Assembly (NCBI GenBank): GCA_950295325.1
Contig: OX485805.1
Coordinates: 46,090,758 to 46,154,757 of the forward strand
Length of the DNA: 64,000 nt
Direction: 5' to 3'
From: Polytrichum commune
Lineage: Eukaryota; Streptophyta; Polytrichopsida; Polytrichales; Polytrichaceae
Positions 45,649 to 57,827 of the stretch are shown one piece after another (positions within the stretch are counted from its first letter, which is position 1; every line of letters begins with the position of its first letter). Below the pieces are notes generated by a model. It saw nothing but the letters and a program-made list of their open reading frames with translations. It had not been told where the DNA came from and ran no database searches. A program made the position numbers and the translations under genes.

Positions 45649-48423
45649 ATGATACATGTGGGGCTGACGTTGGGTGGGTCTTGGAGCTCTGGAAATGACA
45701 CAGAGAGCGGTGTCAATCGCTCGCCTGGCAATATGCCCGAAAGTTTGAGGGAGCGAGCTAATGGGAAGAACATGTTTAACACCAAAGATGACAATCCCAC
45801 CAGTGCTTTGGAGACGACTTCTTCCAAAGCTGTTTCGGTTACGGTGGGTTTACCAAGGAGGTTTGGAAACCCTGTGGGTTCCTCTGAAGATACCACAAAA
45901 TTGCAAGAAACTCCTGATGATGCAGCAACTAATTTTGCAAAGTTGCGCCATATGTTGAAGAAAGTGAGGGTGAATGAGGCATCTCTTTATACTGCTATAG
46001 AGAGGCTTGGAGGTGGTGGGAAGGGGCTGAAAGCTGTGATAGATTACATTATACAGTTCCAAGAACTCGACGAACAAAATGCTGAGTGCCTTGATTGTGA
46101 CTTGTTTTCTGAGGGTTTAGAGGAGCTTTGTCTCAAGAGCGAAAATAAACCTTCAGAAAAGGAGGTTCGCCCAGTGCACACTACTGGGCATTATCACAAC
46201 GACTTGGCTGCTGCTGTCCAGAGCACAGCGGATGAAAATTCAGAAAAGGAGGTACCCCCAGTGGCCACTATCGGGCATTATCACAACAACTTAAGTTCTG
46301 CTTCTTGGAACGCAATTGATCTGGAGCCACATCGGGCCACATTTGATCTGGAGAGGCAACAGATGCACAACAGCATGTCACATGGCCTAGGCATGCCTGG
46401 CAGACCTGTTGGCTGGAATTCTCAAGGCCAGGAAAACTGGTCTCATGGAGGACATTATGTCGACCCTAGGAGAGCGGGTATGGTTGAGCATCCTCCGTTT
46501 GTGGGGGCATATTTCCCAAATTTCTATTGCCCATACCCTCCACCCTACACAGGATATGTGCCGTTCAATCCCTGTGTGCGGCCAATATTTCTCCCTTTCA
46601 TGGCTGGTCCGAATGTCTGTCCACCTTCAGTTGAAAATTCACAATCAGCAGCTATTATTCGAGCATCACGCAAAATCCGGATAGCAAAGCACAGAGGAAG
46701 CATAAATGGGCACCAACAGACTCGACCAACTGCAGTGACTGGCAGTGGCTCTCCAATAAGTGGGTTGCAGCGCAAGTCTCAAGCTCAACCAAATCTGCCA
46801 TTGACAACAGCAGAACAGGCATGCCCGGTCTCTCAAATTTGACTTTCCATAACCAAGCATCTCACAAGGGACAGTGGTTTGTGACAACTTCTTGGTTCGA
46901 AATTCCTGCTGTAAAATTGCTCAGGCAGCTCTTCTGCGATTTAGTTTATTTGACAAGCACGGAAGATGTTCATTTTGCAATGAAATTATACCACAAATTT
47001 GTATTACACAATGCATCAAGTACTAGGTAACCTCAGAGGAAGTATATTTAGTTCAAACCATATTATCTGAAGTTTCTGGTATTCTTATGCAGGCGCAGAG
47101 TACAGGGCAGTTGAAGTTCTTGTTGCACAAAGAGTTGAAGCCCAGTGATGTTAGCAGTCTAGGGCGCACAGTTCTTCCTAAGGTGATTGAGTGCAGTTTT
47201 TTTCTCTCTTTATGGTGGCCTTCTGTTCTTGCCAATGCCAGCATATCCAGTGGAAAAGGAACATGTGAATCATGCTAGACTTTGAATACATGGGTTTGTC
47301 CAATGTGTGTGAAAGTTGTGCTGTTCATCTTCTCAGGGTGCTGGAAGAGGTGCATCCTAGGATGAGTATGCTAATTTTTTAAATGTTACATCAGGTCTAA
47401 CACATGCAAATCATTCGGTTCTGTAGAAGGAGGCAGAATTACACCTTCCGTATTTGACCATCAGGGAAGGGATGACTATCCCCATGGAAGACTTTGACAC
47501 TGGGCAGAGCTGGACGTTTCGCTACAGGTATGGTGTATAGGAGCATCAGCTGTTTAAGGGTCACAATGTGGGCAACTTAGTCCTGTGTCTTGCCTAAAAG
47601 TGGTAGTATTTTTTGAAGAGACTGGGGATGAGGTTGTGCTTTAGTTTTGTTAATGGAACTTCATCTGAAGTTTTAACCTTGTAACTGGTTGGTGACAGGT
47701 TCTGGCCCAACAACAAGAGCCGCATGTACATACTGGAAAACACCCGTAAGATTCTGTCTCCCTCACCCTGGTATCGTATGTTCAAACCTTCTCAATTACT
47801 GGTTCAGGATACCTTGTGAAGTATCAACAAGGTTGCAAAGACTTCACTTCTTTGTGTGGTGAATTTTTTAAGGAACTCTACACTTTTGGGTGTGTCTAGT
47901 TGTGGAATGTTACCAAGTTCAGTACAATTTTATACTGTGTCCCTAGCCAATGAGTGTCACAACTGATGCAGGTGATTTTATAAAGGCAAGAAATCTGCAA
48001 GAAGGGGATCTGCTGCTTCTTTACAGGAATGTTCAAGGCAGCTATGTATGCAAGAAGCCCACTTTCCATTATTGTACAATTTTTTTCCTGTTTCGGCTTA
48101 CCAAGTCCTTTCATAGCTTGTGCCTGAGTTTAGCTCAGGGAGGCTAAGCTTGCAGATGTTGTAGCTACTTTGTGTCCCATAGCTTTTCAGGGTATGCATT
48201 GAGTATTATCTGTGTTGTTTCTATGCCAAGTTGTGACACCTGTTAAAATTTAAAATGGAGCCCTTAAGATTTGAAATATGCTTTCATGCAGGTAGTTCAA
48301 GGGAAAAAGTCTGCATCGAAGAGTGGGTCCTCAGAAATAACATTAAATTCTGCAGAAGATGAGATTTCAACAGAAGTGGGTGCTTTGGGTGAGGAACAGA
48401 GTGGAAAGAAACGGAGACTTTAA
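45649..48423 (+). CDS. ABI3: ABI3/VP1-like B3 transcription factor, six coding exons
   Basis: Predicted coding exons: 45649 to about 46818, 47093-47182, 47427-47527, 47699-47745, 47972-48045 and 48292-48423 (TAA), about 537 residues. An in-frame TGA sits two codons upstream of the first ATG. Domains: a B1-like segment at residues 100-145 ([20 protein letters not shown]), a Pro/Tyr/Phe-rich stretch at 283-325, a short basic B2-like motif at about 340-350 ([10 protein letters not shown]), and a B3 domain over exons 2-6 with [48 protein letters not shown] and [11 protein letters not shown]1-B2-B3 order defines ABI3/VP1 factors, nuclear regulators that bind RY (CATGCA) elements in abscisic-acid and seed- or desiccation-type programmes. 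Introns 2-5 have GT-AG ends; the exon 1 donor is uncertain: GC after CAG at 46818 gives a smooth join, or GT after 46827. The usual LENTGDF reads LENTRDF at the exon 4/5 junction. No strong acidic A1 region is visible. Confidence 0.9.
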
Positions 48424-49000
48424 GTCTGGTGCAAGGAACAGGAGGTTTGTAAAATACAGAGGTCAAGACATGTGGGAGATTTCCAAGTTAGTGGCATGTG
48501 TGCCTCCAACCAACACTTGCAGGATCAGGTGGATTTTTGCAGGTTGGGTTAACCTTGGTCCCCGAAATAGGCAGCTATTTGGAGCGAAGAAGGCCTCAGC
48601 CGCAAAAGATCCGGAGAATGGTCAACAAAACAAGTGGATAATCAGGAAATGCCTTGAATCTCTGCAATAGGAATGCGTATTACTTGACAACAAGTGAAGT
48701 GTCCAACAGTTTGATCTGCATTGTTCCATACCTGCTAGTGTTATGAATGCCAATGCAAGATATTCGAGATTGTAAATTCTGCCTTCCAGCTACGTCCTTC
48801 ATTTTCCCGGCAATGTCAGAGCTGTGTGCTTCATGATTTTTTGGAGATGGATCACAGCAAGGCTCTCACCTCTTAGTGTAAAATTAAAAGTGTCCATGAA
48901 GTCAAATTAACAATCAAAACATCAGCTTTGATACAATCTCACTCCATTTGCAAAATATTGAGCCTTTTGTAGGTGTCTTCTGGCCCTTTCAATTGCTGAG
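48424..49000 (+). other. Probable 3' untranslated region of the ABI3-like gene
   Basis: Follows the TAA at 48421-48423 and keeps gene-like composition before returning to AT-rich DNA. A 103-codon frame at 48359-48670 reads the last exon in the wrong frame and is not a gene. No clear AATAAA signal was pinned down. Confidence 0.45.
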
Positions 49001-51093
49001 CTGTCTAATGTTGTAGTTCCAAATGAATAACAGCATTTGTTTTCTGATGGGTTACTCACTTAGAGGCATGCCTTGTTTCATGATGGCATAGATGTAATGA
49101 CTGATTTTGTGTTCATCTAAGCCTCAAGTATTCTCTGCTAGGTAAAATTTGAAAACTAGAAGCTTATCTTTTAAAAAACCTTGATTTTAGTGAACTTTGG
49201 AATGTAATAAGCTTTTGTTGTGAAATAGCCAGAGTTTCCTCCATACCAAAGTTTTCTATTCAAGTTTATTCTATTAAAATATTGGAGTACCTCATGGTGC
49301 ATGAGGATGTTTTGACCACTCAACCAATCTAGCATTTTATTTAAGCATATCTATCAATCTGGTCTCGGAAATCTCTCTTGTAGACGAATCCACCAAGAGA
49401 TTTTGATATATTTGGAGGAAGCACTTGGTGCTAAATGACTAGATCACTCTAGTAAACATGGCACCTCGAATTTGGTTCCACACTAACTTAGATATTTAGT
49501 GTACTTTGTAATGTTGGTTTCAGAAGGGGATCTTCTCAGTTCCTTGCTACACAATGACATGTTAGGTAGTCTCACTTAATCTTGACACTTTGATGAGTTA
49601 AGGTGCTTAAATTTACCAATCATCTCATTGGAATAGCCTTTTCAAAGTGGATGTAAAAGCCCCGTCATTCGAAATGTTTGAATCATATCTCAATCTCTTG
49701 TGAATTCTTTATTAACTCAAAGTATGGGAAAAGGAGGTGGCATGAGCATGTGGCAACATTTTCTTGCAAATTTTGTTGGTCCTCACTCAAGAAAAAAACT
49801 CAATGGTTTGAGAAACCAACTTTCAAAGGTTGGGTCCAAATGCGAGGTGCAAACTAAGAGCCAAGAGGAATTCTTGCAAACAAGATGCATATTACAAGCA
49901 TGCCTTTCATTCATCCACATTGTGGTTATGTCACAAATAAGTATTTATTGATTCATTAGGTTCTATTTGGACCTTGACTTCAAACAATGTTAATGAGTGC
50001 TAGGAGGATACATTACCTTAATTATAGTTAATTAATAGTTCCACATCTACAATTAAAATTCATCTTTAATCTAACTAGTTGTCAACACCCTCTCATGGAC
50101 TGTTAGATAAGGCTGGTTAGGTTACACTTAGTTGGTGCTATATATAAACTCAAAATCTAGTCAACTTTAACATAACTAGCCCTAACTGACTTAGCAACCA
50201 TGACCAAATGTTAAAGCTCATTTTGGTGTCAAACTACCTAGAAAAAAAATAATGTTTGTGCCATTAGATGGTTCATAGGGTTTTTGATGAATAACTCTAG
50301 TCAAATGAAAAGTCCTTCAAAAAACATTATCTTGAATTTGAAGTTTTCCAATAGCTTGAACCCTACTAGCAACTCCTGTAGTGGTCGCGTAAAAATCATT
50401 ATTTTAATAATCCGTTTTTAGCCAAAATATAATGGGGCAAGAACATATGTAAGTCGTTCCACTCACAAAGCCTCTAACATGTTATCCAAATCCTTATTAC
50501 ATGCCCACATATTGTTGAAAGAGAGAATTGACCCTCTAAACCTCTTCCCACCCTCAAAAAATAAGAATTACATGAGTATAGATGGTCATCTCTCTCTCAA
50601 TAATGGATGGATAATTTGTAAGATTTGTAATCCATCCATCCATCCACCCATTTATCCATCCATACCATACCAATTTTATGTGTGAGATGAGCATGTGGCA
50701 TTGGCCAAAGTTTTTTGAAAAGCCGATTATTGAGAGAATTAATTTACAGTGACCACAAGAGTTCCTTTAACTTGCACCCAAAGATGTATGTAATAGGTGA
50801 GGCTCAAGAGACATGGCAATATCAACAATAAGGAACCCTGAGCCGGGGGCCTTATTTCTAGATGCCCTATCTCGAGGGCCTCATTGCACTTAAAGACTTG
50901 GTCCTAATTTTCTAGATGCTTCCACATGTTTAGGTGGCGGCATAAGAACTTCCACATGTCCTTAAAATGTTGTTTTGAAAGAGCAAGAGTTATGAGAGAT
51001 TATAATGTCCTCCAAGAAATCCAGAGGGATATTATGCAATGTGAGGTGCTCTGCAATAACAAACAAAAATTAGGGCCAAGTCTTTATGTACTA
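49001..51093. other. Intergenic, no gene recognised
   Basis: AT-rich, with an (ATCC)n run near 50631-50663. No conserved coding region was found. Confidence 0.45.
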
Positions 51094-51213
51094 GGTAATG
51101 GGCATCGAAATTGCCATTCCCATATGTAATCGGAATCCACATGGCGAGCTGGTTAGGGGAAGTCACGTGGATTCCATTTACACATGGGAATGGCGCAACA
51201 TGCGCCCATTACT
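51094..51213. repeat. 120-bp imperfect hairpin, possible MIRNA-like locus
   Basis: The left arm GGTAATGGGC...GCCATTCCCAT, with GGAATCCAC(A)TG, pairs with the right arm CA(C)GTGGATTCC and ATGGGAATGGCGC...GCCCATTAC over about 50 bp. The loop is about 18 nt (GAGCTGGTTAGGGGAAGT region). It could be a tiny MITE or a transcribed small-RNA hairpin. Confidence 0.8.
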
Positions 51214-51389
51214 GAACATGATTGTATTTTGCGAGGTTTTGATGTGTACACGTCCGCCGCTAGATGGTCACATTGGCGGCGGACATCTTATTGTTGTTCT
51301 TGTCTTATCTTCTGGATGTGTGTAAGAGGGTGTTGCGATGGTGTTTGTGGAATATTGGGACCTTGGCAATGATGGGGTGATGATCAACC

Positions 51390-52320
51390 ATGAGTGAAGG
51401 GTCCAAATCGGGTGCCCTTGACACATGTGTCATGCAATGTTGCATTGGGTGGTGGATTTGTTGGATCTGCATCAACAATATGTGTGGTAAGCCAATTTTT
51501 CTTGTGATTTTCTATGTTGTTGTGATGTGCTATGTTGTTTTGATTTGCTTTGTTTTCTTGATTTTGGTGTATGCTGCTTTGTGGTAGGATCTCAAGTTCG
51601 TTGTGGCTATACTAGGAGGTTTTGATACTAGTGTGTCAAGGATTATAAGTTCCTTCCTAGATAGAGATATGGTCAAGGAAGAAGGCTATGGTGGTCTGAG
51701 ATTTGTTTATTGCAAGTTTATCCAAAAGGAAATTGATGCATTGTTAAAGTCTCTTTGGTTGAGATGAGAGGATGTTGTGCTTTGGTACCTTGACATAGTG
51801 GAGTGTTGGTTTTGGTTGCGGTTTAAGAATTGGTGCATATTGATTAGTGCTCTTGATATGGATCCTGCAACTCTCTCTATCAAAGTGTTTGTTGAGATGC
51901 TAATCCCATACTTTATCAACTTGAGGAATATTGAGGGGATTTCTTTTGCAACATCATGGGAAGTTGCATTGCTTTTCGTGTAGTTTTCTTGTGATATTTG
52001 TTGTTTAATGTGTATTGTTCGTGATTTGATTAACAAGATTCGTGGTGTATGTGGTTTGCAGCCTTTGCATGGAGTTTTCAACGTGTGCAAAGATTGTGAA
52101 GTCGATCCAGGTTGTCAACATGTAGCGAAGGATCTTAATAGAATTTAAAGATGGTTGGTTTTAGAGTAAGCCGAAGTTAAAAATGACAAGGCAAACATTG
52201 TATGGAGCAATGGAGAGATTTGTGACCCTCGAAATTCATGACCTTGTTGTTTCTCTCTTCAGAATTGCATGCAATGAGCCTACTCCAATCATTGATACTC
52301 AATTAAGTAATTCACGTTGA
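51390..52320 (+). other. Possible decayed coding region, unrecognised
   Basis: A plus-strand reading from about 51590 stays mostly open to 51983 (blocks AILGGFDTSVSRIISSFLDR, IQKEIDALLKSL, SALDMDPATLSIKVFVEMLI). It precedes the tyrosine-recombinase relic on the same strand and might be its upstream part, but no motif supports this. Confidence 0.25.
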
Positions 52321-52431
52321 TTTTGGGCTTCTTTTGTGCTTTATCTTTTGTAGTTCTTTATTTAAAAAAGTATGATTGACTTGTATAGTTGGTTCTTGCA
52401 TGTTGAATGGTAGCCGGATTTTTTTAATGAG

Positions 52432-54774
52432 GAGATTGACCATAGGAATGAGGCCTTTACAAAGGCAACATACTATCTATTTACAATGACATTCAGTTAT
52501 AACGTTGATGAGGATTCTGATGATGATGTAGGCATTGATCCTTCCAAATTACAAGGTGTGGATGAGGGTGGACTCAATAGAAGTCATGGCCCTGTGATGT
52601 GGTTTCGTAGGAGATTGTCCAAGTGGAGAATTCTTATCAAGAGGGATAACTCTATTCCCCCTGAGGAATTGCCGTTTGACATGTTGGCGAATCTCATGGT
52701 CCTATTCATGTTCCGATTGAGGGAATTGAATGGGCAACACTATCCATCAACAACTTCAGTTCAATTTTCATGACAAATTTTGCAATATTTTTTGTTTGTT
52801 TGTAAATTTTACTTAATTTGTGTTATTTCAAAATATACAGTGCTTACTTACTTTGTTGGCACATTGGTGCAAGCTTTACCACATGTTTAGGGCTCTTGGG
52901 AGGTTGCTAAGGAAACACCAGGTTGCTTGCATTTGTGCCACAAGGGTTGATGAGGCTTTAATGTTAATCAACCAACATGCGTATTTTGAGAAAGCAAGAC
53001 ACACCCACGGGTAGATCACTCCATTGTCAAGTTGAACACCACGTGCGACCAAAAAAAATCTTCTTTTGGTAAGTTGCACCACCAAAATGGGTCAAAATTT
53101 TATCATTTTTTTTTCATGAGTAGATATACACAGTACCTATGACATAGTCAAAAGTGGTAACTAAATTTGATGATTTGTTTTTTTCATAAAACATACCATT
53201 TCTAACTAGAATGACACAGAATTGAATTAAAAAAATTACTAAAAAAAATAAAGATGACTAAAAATTTCAAAATAGTATTCAAAAGACACTATCAATGGTT
53301 ATGTATATGTAGAAAAAATATCATAAATTTTAAAATTATATATGGCATGTAATATAGGGGTAGCAAACTTTGTCCGCACGTGGTGTCAACTTGACAATGA
53401 AGTGACCTCCCCGTGGACACACCTTAGTGGTTTCTATGGATAGATCCATCAAGGCTAGTACCGTAACACAATAGCTGGTTCGTCCCCTGGCGAACGAATA
53501 TTTATTTATTTTGAAAAAATAAGGTTCGCCTCTCAAAAAACTGAATTTCTCAATTTTCATTTTTAGCAAAAAAATCAGTAAAAATGACCTTAAATGGCTT
53601 AGAAACACCAAAAGATTGCAAAAATTAATTAATTTTATTTTCGTTTTTCTGTCTTCATAATTTCATAATTTTTACGTTTTTTATTTTTAGAATTATTTTT
53701 GAACGAACCACCTATGGTACTACGGTACTAATAAACGTTGTGTAGAATCAAATCCAATCACTTGGCATGATGAAAACCAATGTTTGGGTGACCTTAATCA
53801 TGCTCTTTCCAATTCTCTTGGTGCTAAAAAATGATGGAATTGTTATTTCTTGTCGTATTTTGCCTCAGGGGGCATTCAAAATTTGAATGTTTTGGACATT
53901 GTTTTCAACAAGGGAAAGGACGTATATGGGGATTTTGTTATGTAAGTTTTCATGTGCATTAGTGGTGATGTAATTTTTTGAAATGTTGGTTGTCAATTGA
54001 GGTTTGTAATCATATGATATTGTTTTATGGATGTTGTAGGTATAGTGAGAGGGACTCAAAGAATTATAAAACATGTTAACAAAGTATCAAGAAGAGCATT
54101 TCCGAGAACTTGTGGTGTGCTATGAGGGGGAGGCCATTATGACTTAGTGGCAATTGGTAAGGCATTTACCTCTGAAGGATGATTATGAGCTTAGATGCCA
54201 TATTTTTTGGCAAGCTATACACGGCTACCCTAAAAACTTCAGTAAGTTGTAATGTTTGTAAATTTTAAAATATTAATTAATTCAATTTTATTTTTATGTA
54301 TGTGTTGGTTATTACATAGAGTGATGCATATGTTGGTTATTGTAGGCATGGTACACTGTCATTAACCTTGGCTTGAAGACCATTTCATCTTGGGTAAAAA
54401 CATGTTGAACCTGGTTGGGTACTGTGGGTACTTTCACTAACAAATCACCTAGGTACGCTATAGTGCGGAGGATGATAGTGGTGGGAAGGCCCACAAACAT
54501 GGGGATGTGTATAACTGGCCATAAGAATGAATCGAGTTATAGACAATATGACCAGTCCAGGAAGTTACAAAAGATGGCTGCAATGGAGATTATAGCTAAG
54601 CTGTTTGATGAGTTTGGCAATCGGAGGGTTTATGAGGATGTTCAAAGTGTTCTTGTCAATAGAGGGGATAACTTGGACTTAAATGACCGGAATTTGAGGA
54701 TTCTATGTGCACTTACACAACATGTTCCACATGATGTTGACAAAACAAATGTTGGATTTCCACATTTCTTGTAG
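52432..54774 (+). pseudogene. Crypton/DUF3504-like tyrosine recombinase relic
   Basis: Discontinuous plus-strand blocks follow the order of Crypton-type tyrosine recombinases. An N-terminal acidic stretch (FSYNVDEDSDDDVGIDP) leads into a helical core-binding segment PPEELPFDMLANLMVLFMFR, then LRELNGQHYPSTTSVQF (52640-52770). At 53850-54060 come GGIQNLNVLDIVFNKGKDVY and, after an apparent gap or intron, YSERDSKNYK, the usual WGD...YSERxTKT block. At 54345-54600 follow WYTVINLGLKTISSWVKT, then FTNKSPRYAIVRRMI with the first catalytic Arg, a CITGHKNESSYRQYDQ block with the His box and candidate nucleophile Tyr, and KLQKMAAMEII. Stops between blocks mean either many introns or decay; I favour decay. 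Such domains also occur in KIAA1958/ZMYM-type host proteins. Cryptons are best known from fungi, oomycetes and animals. Confidence 0.6.
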
Positions 54775-55798
54775 TGGTCTTGGAGAAGGCTGATGAATAC
54801 GGTTTGTCCAAGATGGTAGTTTGTGATGATGTGTCCAATAATGTAACAGGGTGTCAGTGGAAAATGATTCTCTCATGATTTTTGAGTCCAATGAAGTTTT
54901 TGATGAGGTTGTTGCTTGCGCAATCATGATAGCATGCTTCCCATGTCACCAATTGAGCCTTCAATGTGCATCGAGAAGCCTTTTGAGAGTGTGCATAATG
55001 GTTCAGGAATTGATTAAGTGGTTGAATGCATTATTGTAACTATTAGTTCAATTGTGCCAATTGAGATTTCAAATGTTTGTGAACCGGTTATAGATGTCAA
55101 TGGCTTGGGACTTGGTGAATTTGCTTCTAGAAATTTCACGGGTGGTTGATGCTACCCAACCTCTAGTCGAGGGTCTTCAAATTATCAATGAGATTAAATG
55201 TTATGATGGATGATGCCAAAAACATTGAGGGTGATCCAATAAGACCCTCTGGTATGCATGATGTGGTAGAATGAATTCAAATACCGATGAGGCTTGAGGT
55301 AGGTGAAGAGTGATTTCTAATTGTGGTTTCTTGTTCATGTTCATGTTTATGATTTTGTGATTAATTGGTGAGGATATTAACTGGGTTGTTTGTTGGTAGG
55401 TTGTGTAGATGATGCGGTCGGCTTTAAGAACTTTGGTTTTCAAGGACTTCAAGTTGCTATGTAATTTGAGCAAAGCAACTTGTAGTAACTAAATACTGTA
55501 GCTCTTGAATATTTTAGTATATTTTTAGGAATAGAGTTGCACCTAATTTGTTGTCTTTGGGTTTTTTTGGGTTTGCAATTGAAGGATGAGAACATGTTGG
55601 ATTGTACTTCGACGAGAATGTGTTGTCTTCGATCTCGCGCATTAATTTTGTGGTGATCAACAATGTAGCTGCAATTGTAGAGGAGGGAAGCTAAGACATG
55701 AGCAATGAGCGGTGAACGGTAACACATGAGTAGCTTGCAGTAATACCTACCACATTCTAGTAAATAGTCATGGTTTTTGAGTACATACTTAAAAATGC

Positions 55799-56722
55799 TA
55801 GGCGACACCCCCAATTCAACCATTTTTTTTTGCTTTTTTGTTTTGAGCTGTTGCGATCTTAAAGCTCATTGTTTCAGGTTATAGCTTTAAAAAATGTGTA
55901 TGAAAAAGGGGTATCAACGGCAACACCCCCTTTGTGGCCACATTTTAAAGCATCCTTGTTGTAGCTTTGAGATGCAACTCCATGGTAGAGAGAAAAAAAA
56001 TGTAGAATACGATGGTGGAAAGGAGTGTTTCGCCAACAATATCCCCCTTTTGGCCAATTACATATTATATATATATATAATTTTTTTTTCGCTCTTTAAG
56101 AGTTCTAGAAGAGACTTGCAAGGTAATAGTCGACATTGAAAGTCACATCCTTCTTCCAACAACTTTTCTAGTAGTTCTCGCTTGCTATTTACTTTTGCAA
56201 CTCTTGATGGGGCTAGATATTATGATGAAAAAAATGACTAAAAGGGGGGTGTCTTTGGTAACACACTTTTTTGATCACTTCTTTCATCATAATTCTAGAT
56301 AACATCATGAAAGGTTTCAGCTTGTGAGTGCAAGGTGGCATATTACAATAATTGCATAAATATGAGAAATGTGCAAGAGGTCAAGTAATTTTTGATTCCA
56401 TAGAGGTCCTTAAACTTGGCTAAACTAGCACAATTTTCACATAACTAATTGTTTTTATGCCCATTGAAGCCACATTCACTTTTATTCGGTAATGAGTATT
56501 TGCTAGAATACAACAAACAAGATTGTTGTTGGTGACATACCCTTTTGTAGTACTTTTGCTAAGTACCCACAACGCAATTTGGTCAAGAATGCACGCTTTG
56601 AGCACAAAAACTTCTTTGTTGGGGAAGATTTTTGAGCTCAAAGGAGGCATTCGCGAGGATGATCAATGTACATTGGTTTGTGGGTGCTTAAAAAAATGCC
56701 TTCCAAAGGGGGTGTTGCTAGA
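55799..56722. repeat. CTAG-CAACACCCCC-ended repeat region
   Basis: The left block GCTAGGCGACACCCCCAATT faces the right block GGGGGTGTTGCTAGAAC in inverted orientation. Two or three internal relatives (GGCAACACCCCCTTT at 55918, AAAGGGGGGTGTCTTTGG at 56238) suggest a MITE with subterminal repeats or nested copies. Non-coding. Confidence 0.5.
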
Positions 56723-56999
56723 ACAAGACCCCTTCCTTAGTTATTTCTTGCAAAATTAGTTGCCCTGAGTTGTGGAAACATTTGCATCAAGGCGCCATAA
56801 ATGTTATGGTGTTTTCATGGAGTTGTTAGTTGCCAAGACAGCTAACCCTAATCATCATAAAACTTCCACATACCATGAGTGCAATAAAGCACAAACGAGG
56901 AACTAAACTAAGCATTGGAAAAAATAAAAGCAAATTACTTGGATGCCTTTGCTATCATCTTCCATGCCTCCTCCTTGACCTCCACTTTAGCTTTGCCTT

Positions 57000-57740
57000 T
57001 GTCCTATGCTTGGGCTTTGTCCTCAACCTCAACTTCTAGTACCTCCTCCTCTAACTACTCACCCGAATTGTCTCGGGGGCCATTTGAGTGTTGGAAATTT
57101 GTGTCTTTGTCGTCCATATATGGTGGGCTAGTTTGCTGCTTGTAGTGGGTATGTCACCACTAGATAGCAAGGATGATGATAATATTCCAATACATCTTGT
57201 TGATGAAATTGTGATGGATACCATTTTTGTAGATTATACCTATTTCTTATAGTAATGATGATGATCTTTGTCTTACTATTAATGCTCCTTTTAATCCAGA
57301 CCATGAGGTCCATGTTGGTGCAATGGACATAGAATATAGCTATGATTGTCTTTCAAGTTTTGTCTCCACATTTGGTAGGTTTGCAGCTGAGGTCAACAAC
57401 ACTTGTTATTATGATTATTTCATATGGTATTGTAAATCATTGTAGTATGTCAAGATGTTGTGGGTGCCAATGAAAATCCTTCAATTTCAGTGTATGTTCT
57501 GCCCTCTCATGCCAATGACCATGGTCATGACTTTTTGGACTTCGTTGGCAGGTACAACCCGCATGATTGGATTTTGTCGCCTAGTGGTGTTGACGTCTAC
57601 CATTTTTTATGCATCCATAGTTCTTGCTTCTCCATGTGACGGCAATTTTTTTGACGAGGATTTGCTATTTTCACTTCTTCATTCGATATTGGGAGTTGCA
57701 AATCTCCCTCTAAATCCCACGTGCTCCCTCTGCCATTGCT
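57000..57740 (+). other. Possible decayed coding fragments, unrecognised
   Basis: Open blocks in shifting frames (HLVDEIVMDTIFVDYTYF; then NAPFNPDHEVHVGAMDIEYS; then GHDFLDFVGRYNPHDWILSP) have protein-like composition and could be a retroelement relic. No family recognised. Confidence 0.25.
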
Positions 57741-57827
57741 AGTTGTGCCTAATACTGGCAACGTTAATAAGGTCATAAGAATCTTGTCACTGATAAAAAT
57801 GTTGAAGATGATTCATATTTGACTGTG

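Noticed and set aside
48359-48670. 103-codon frame overlapping the last ABI3-like exon
   Set aside because: The proper frame of this exon continues the B3 domain from exon 5 and ends GKKRRL-stop at 48423; this is a shadow frame.
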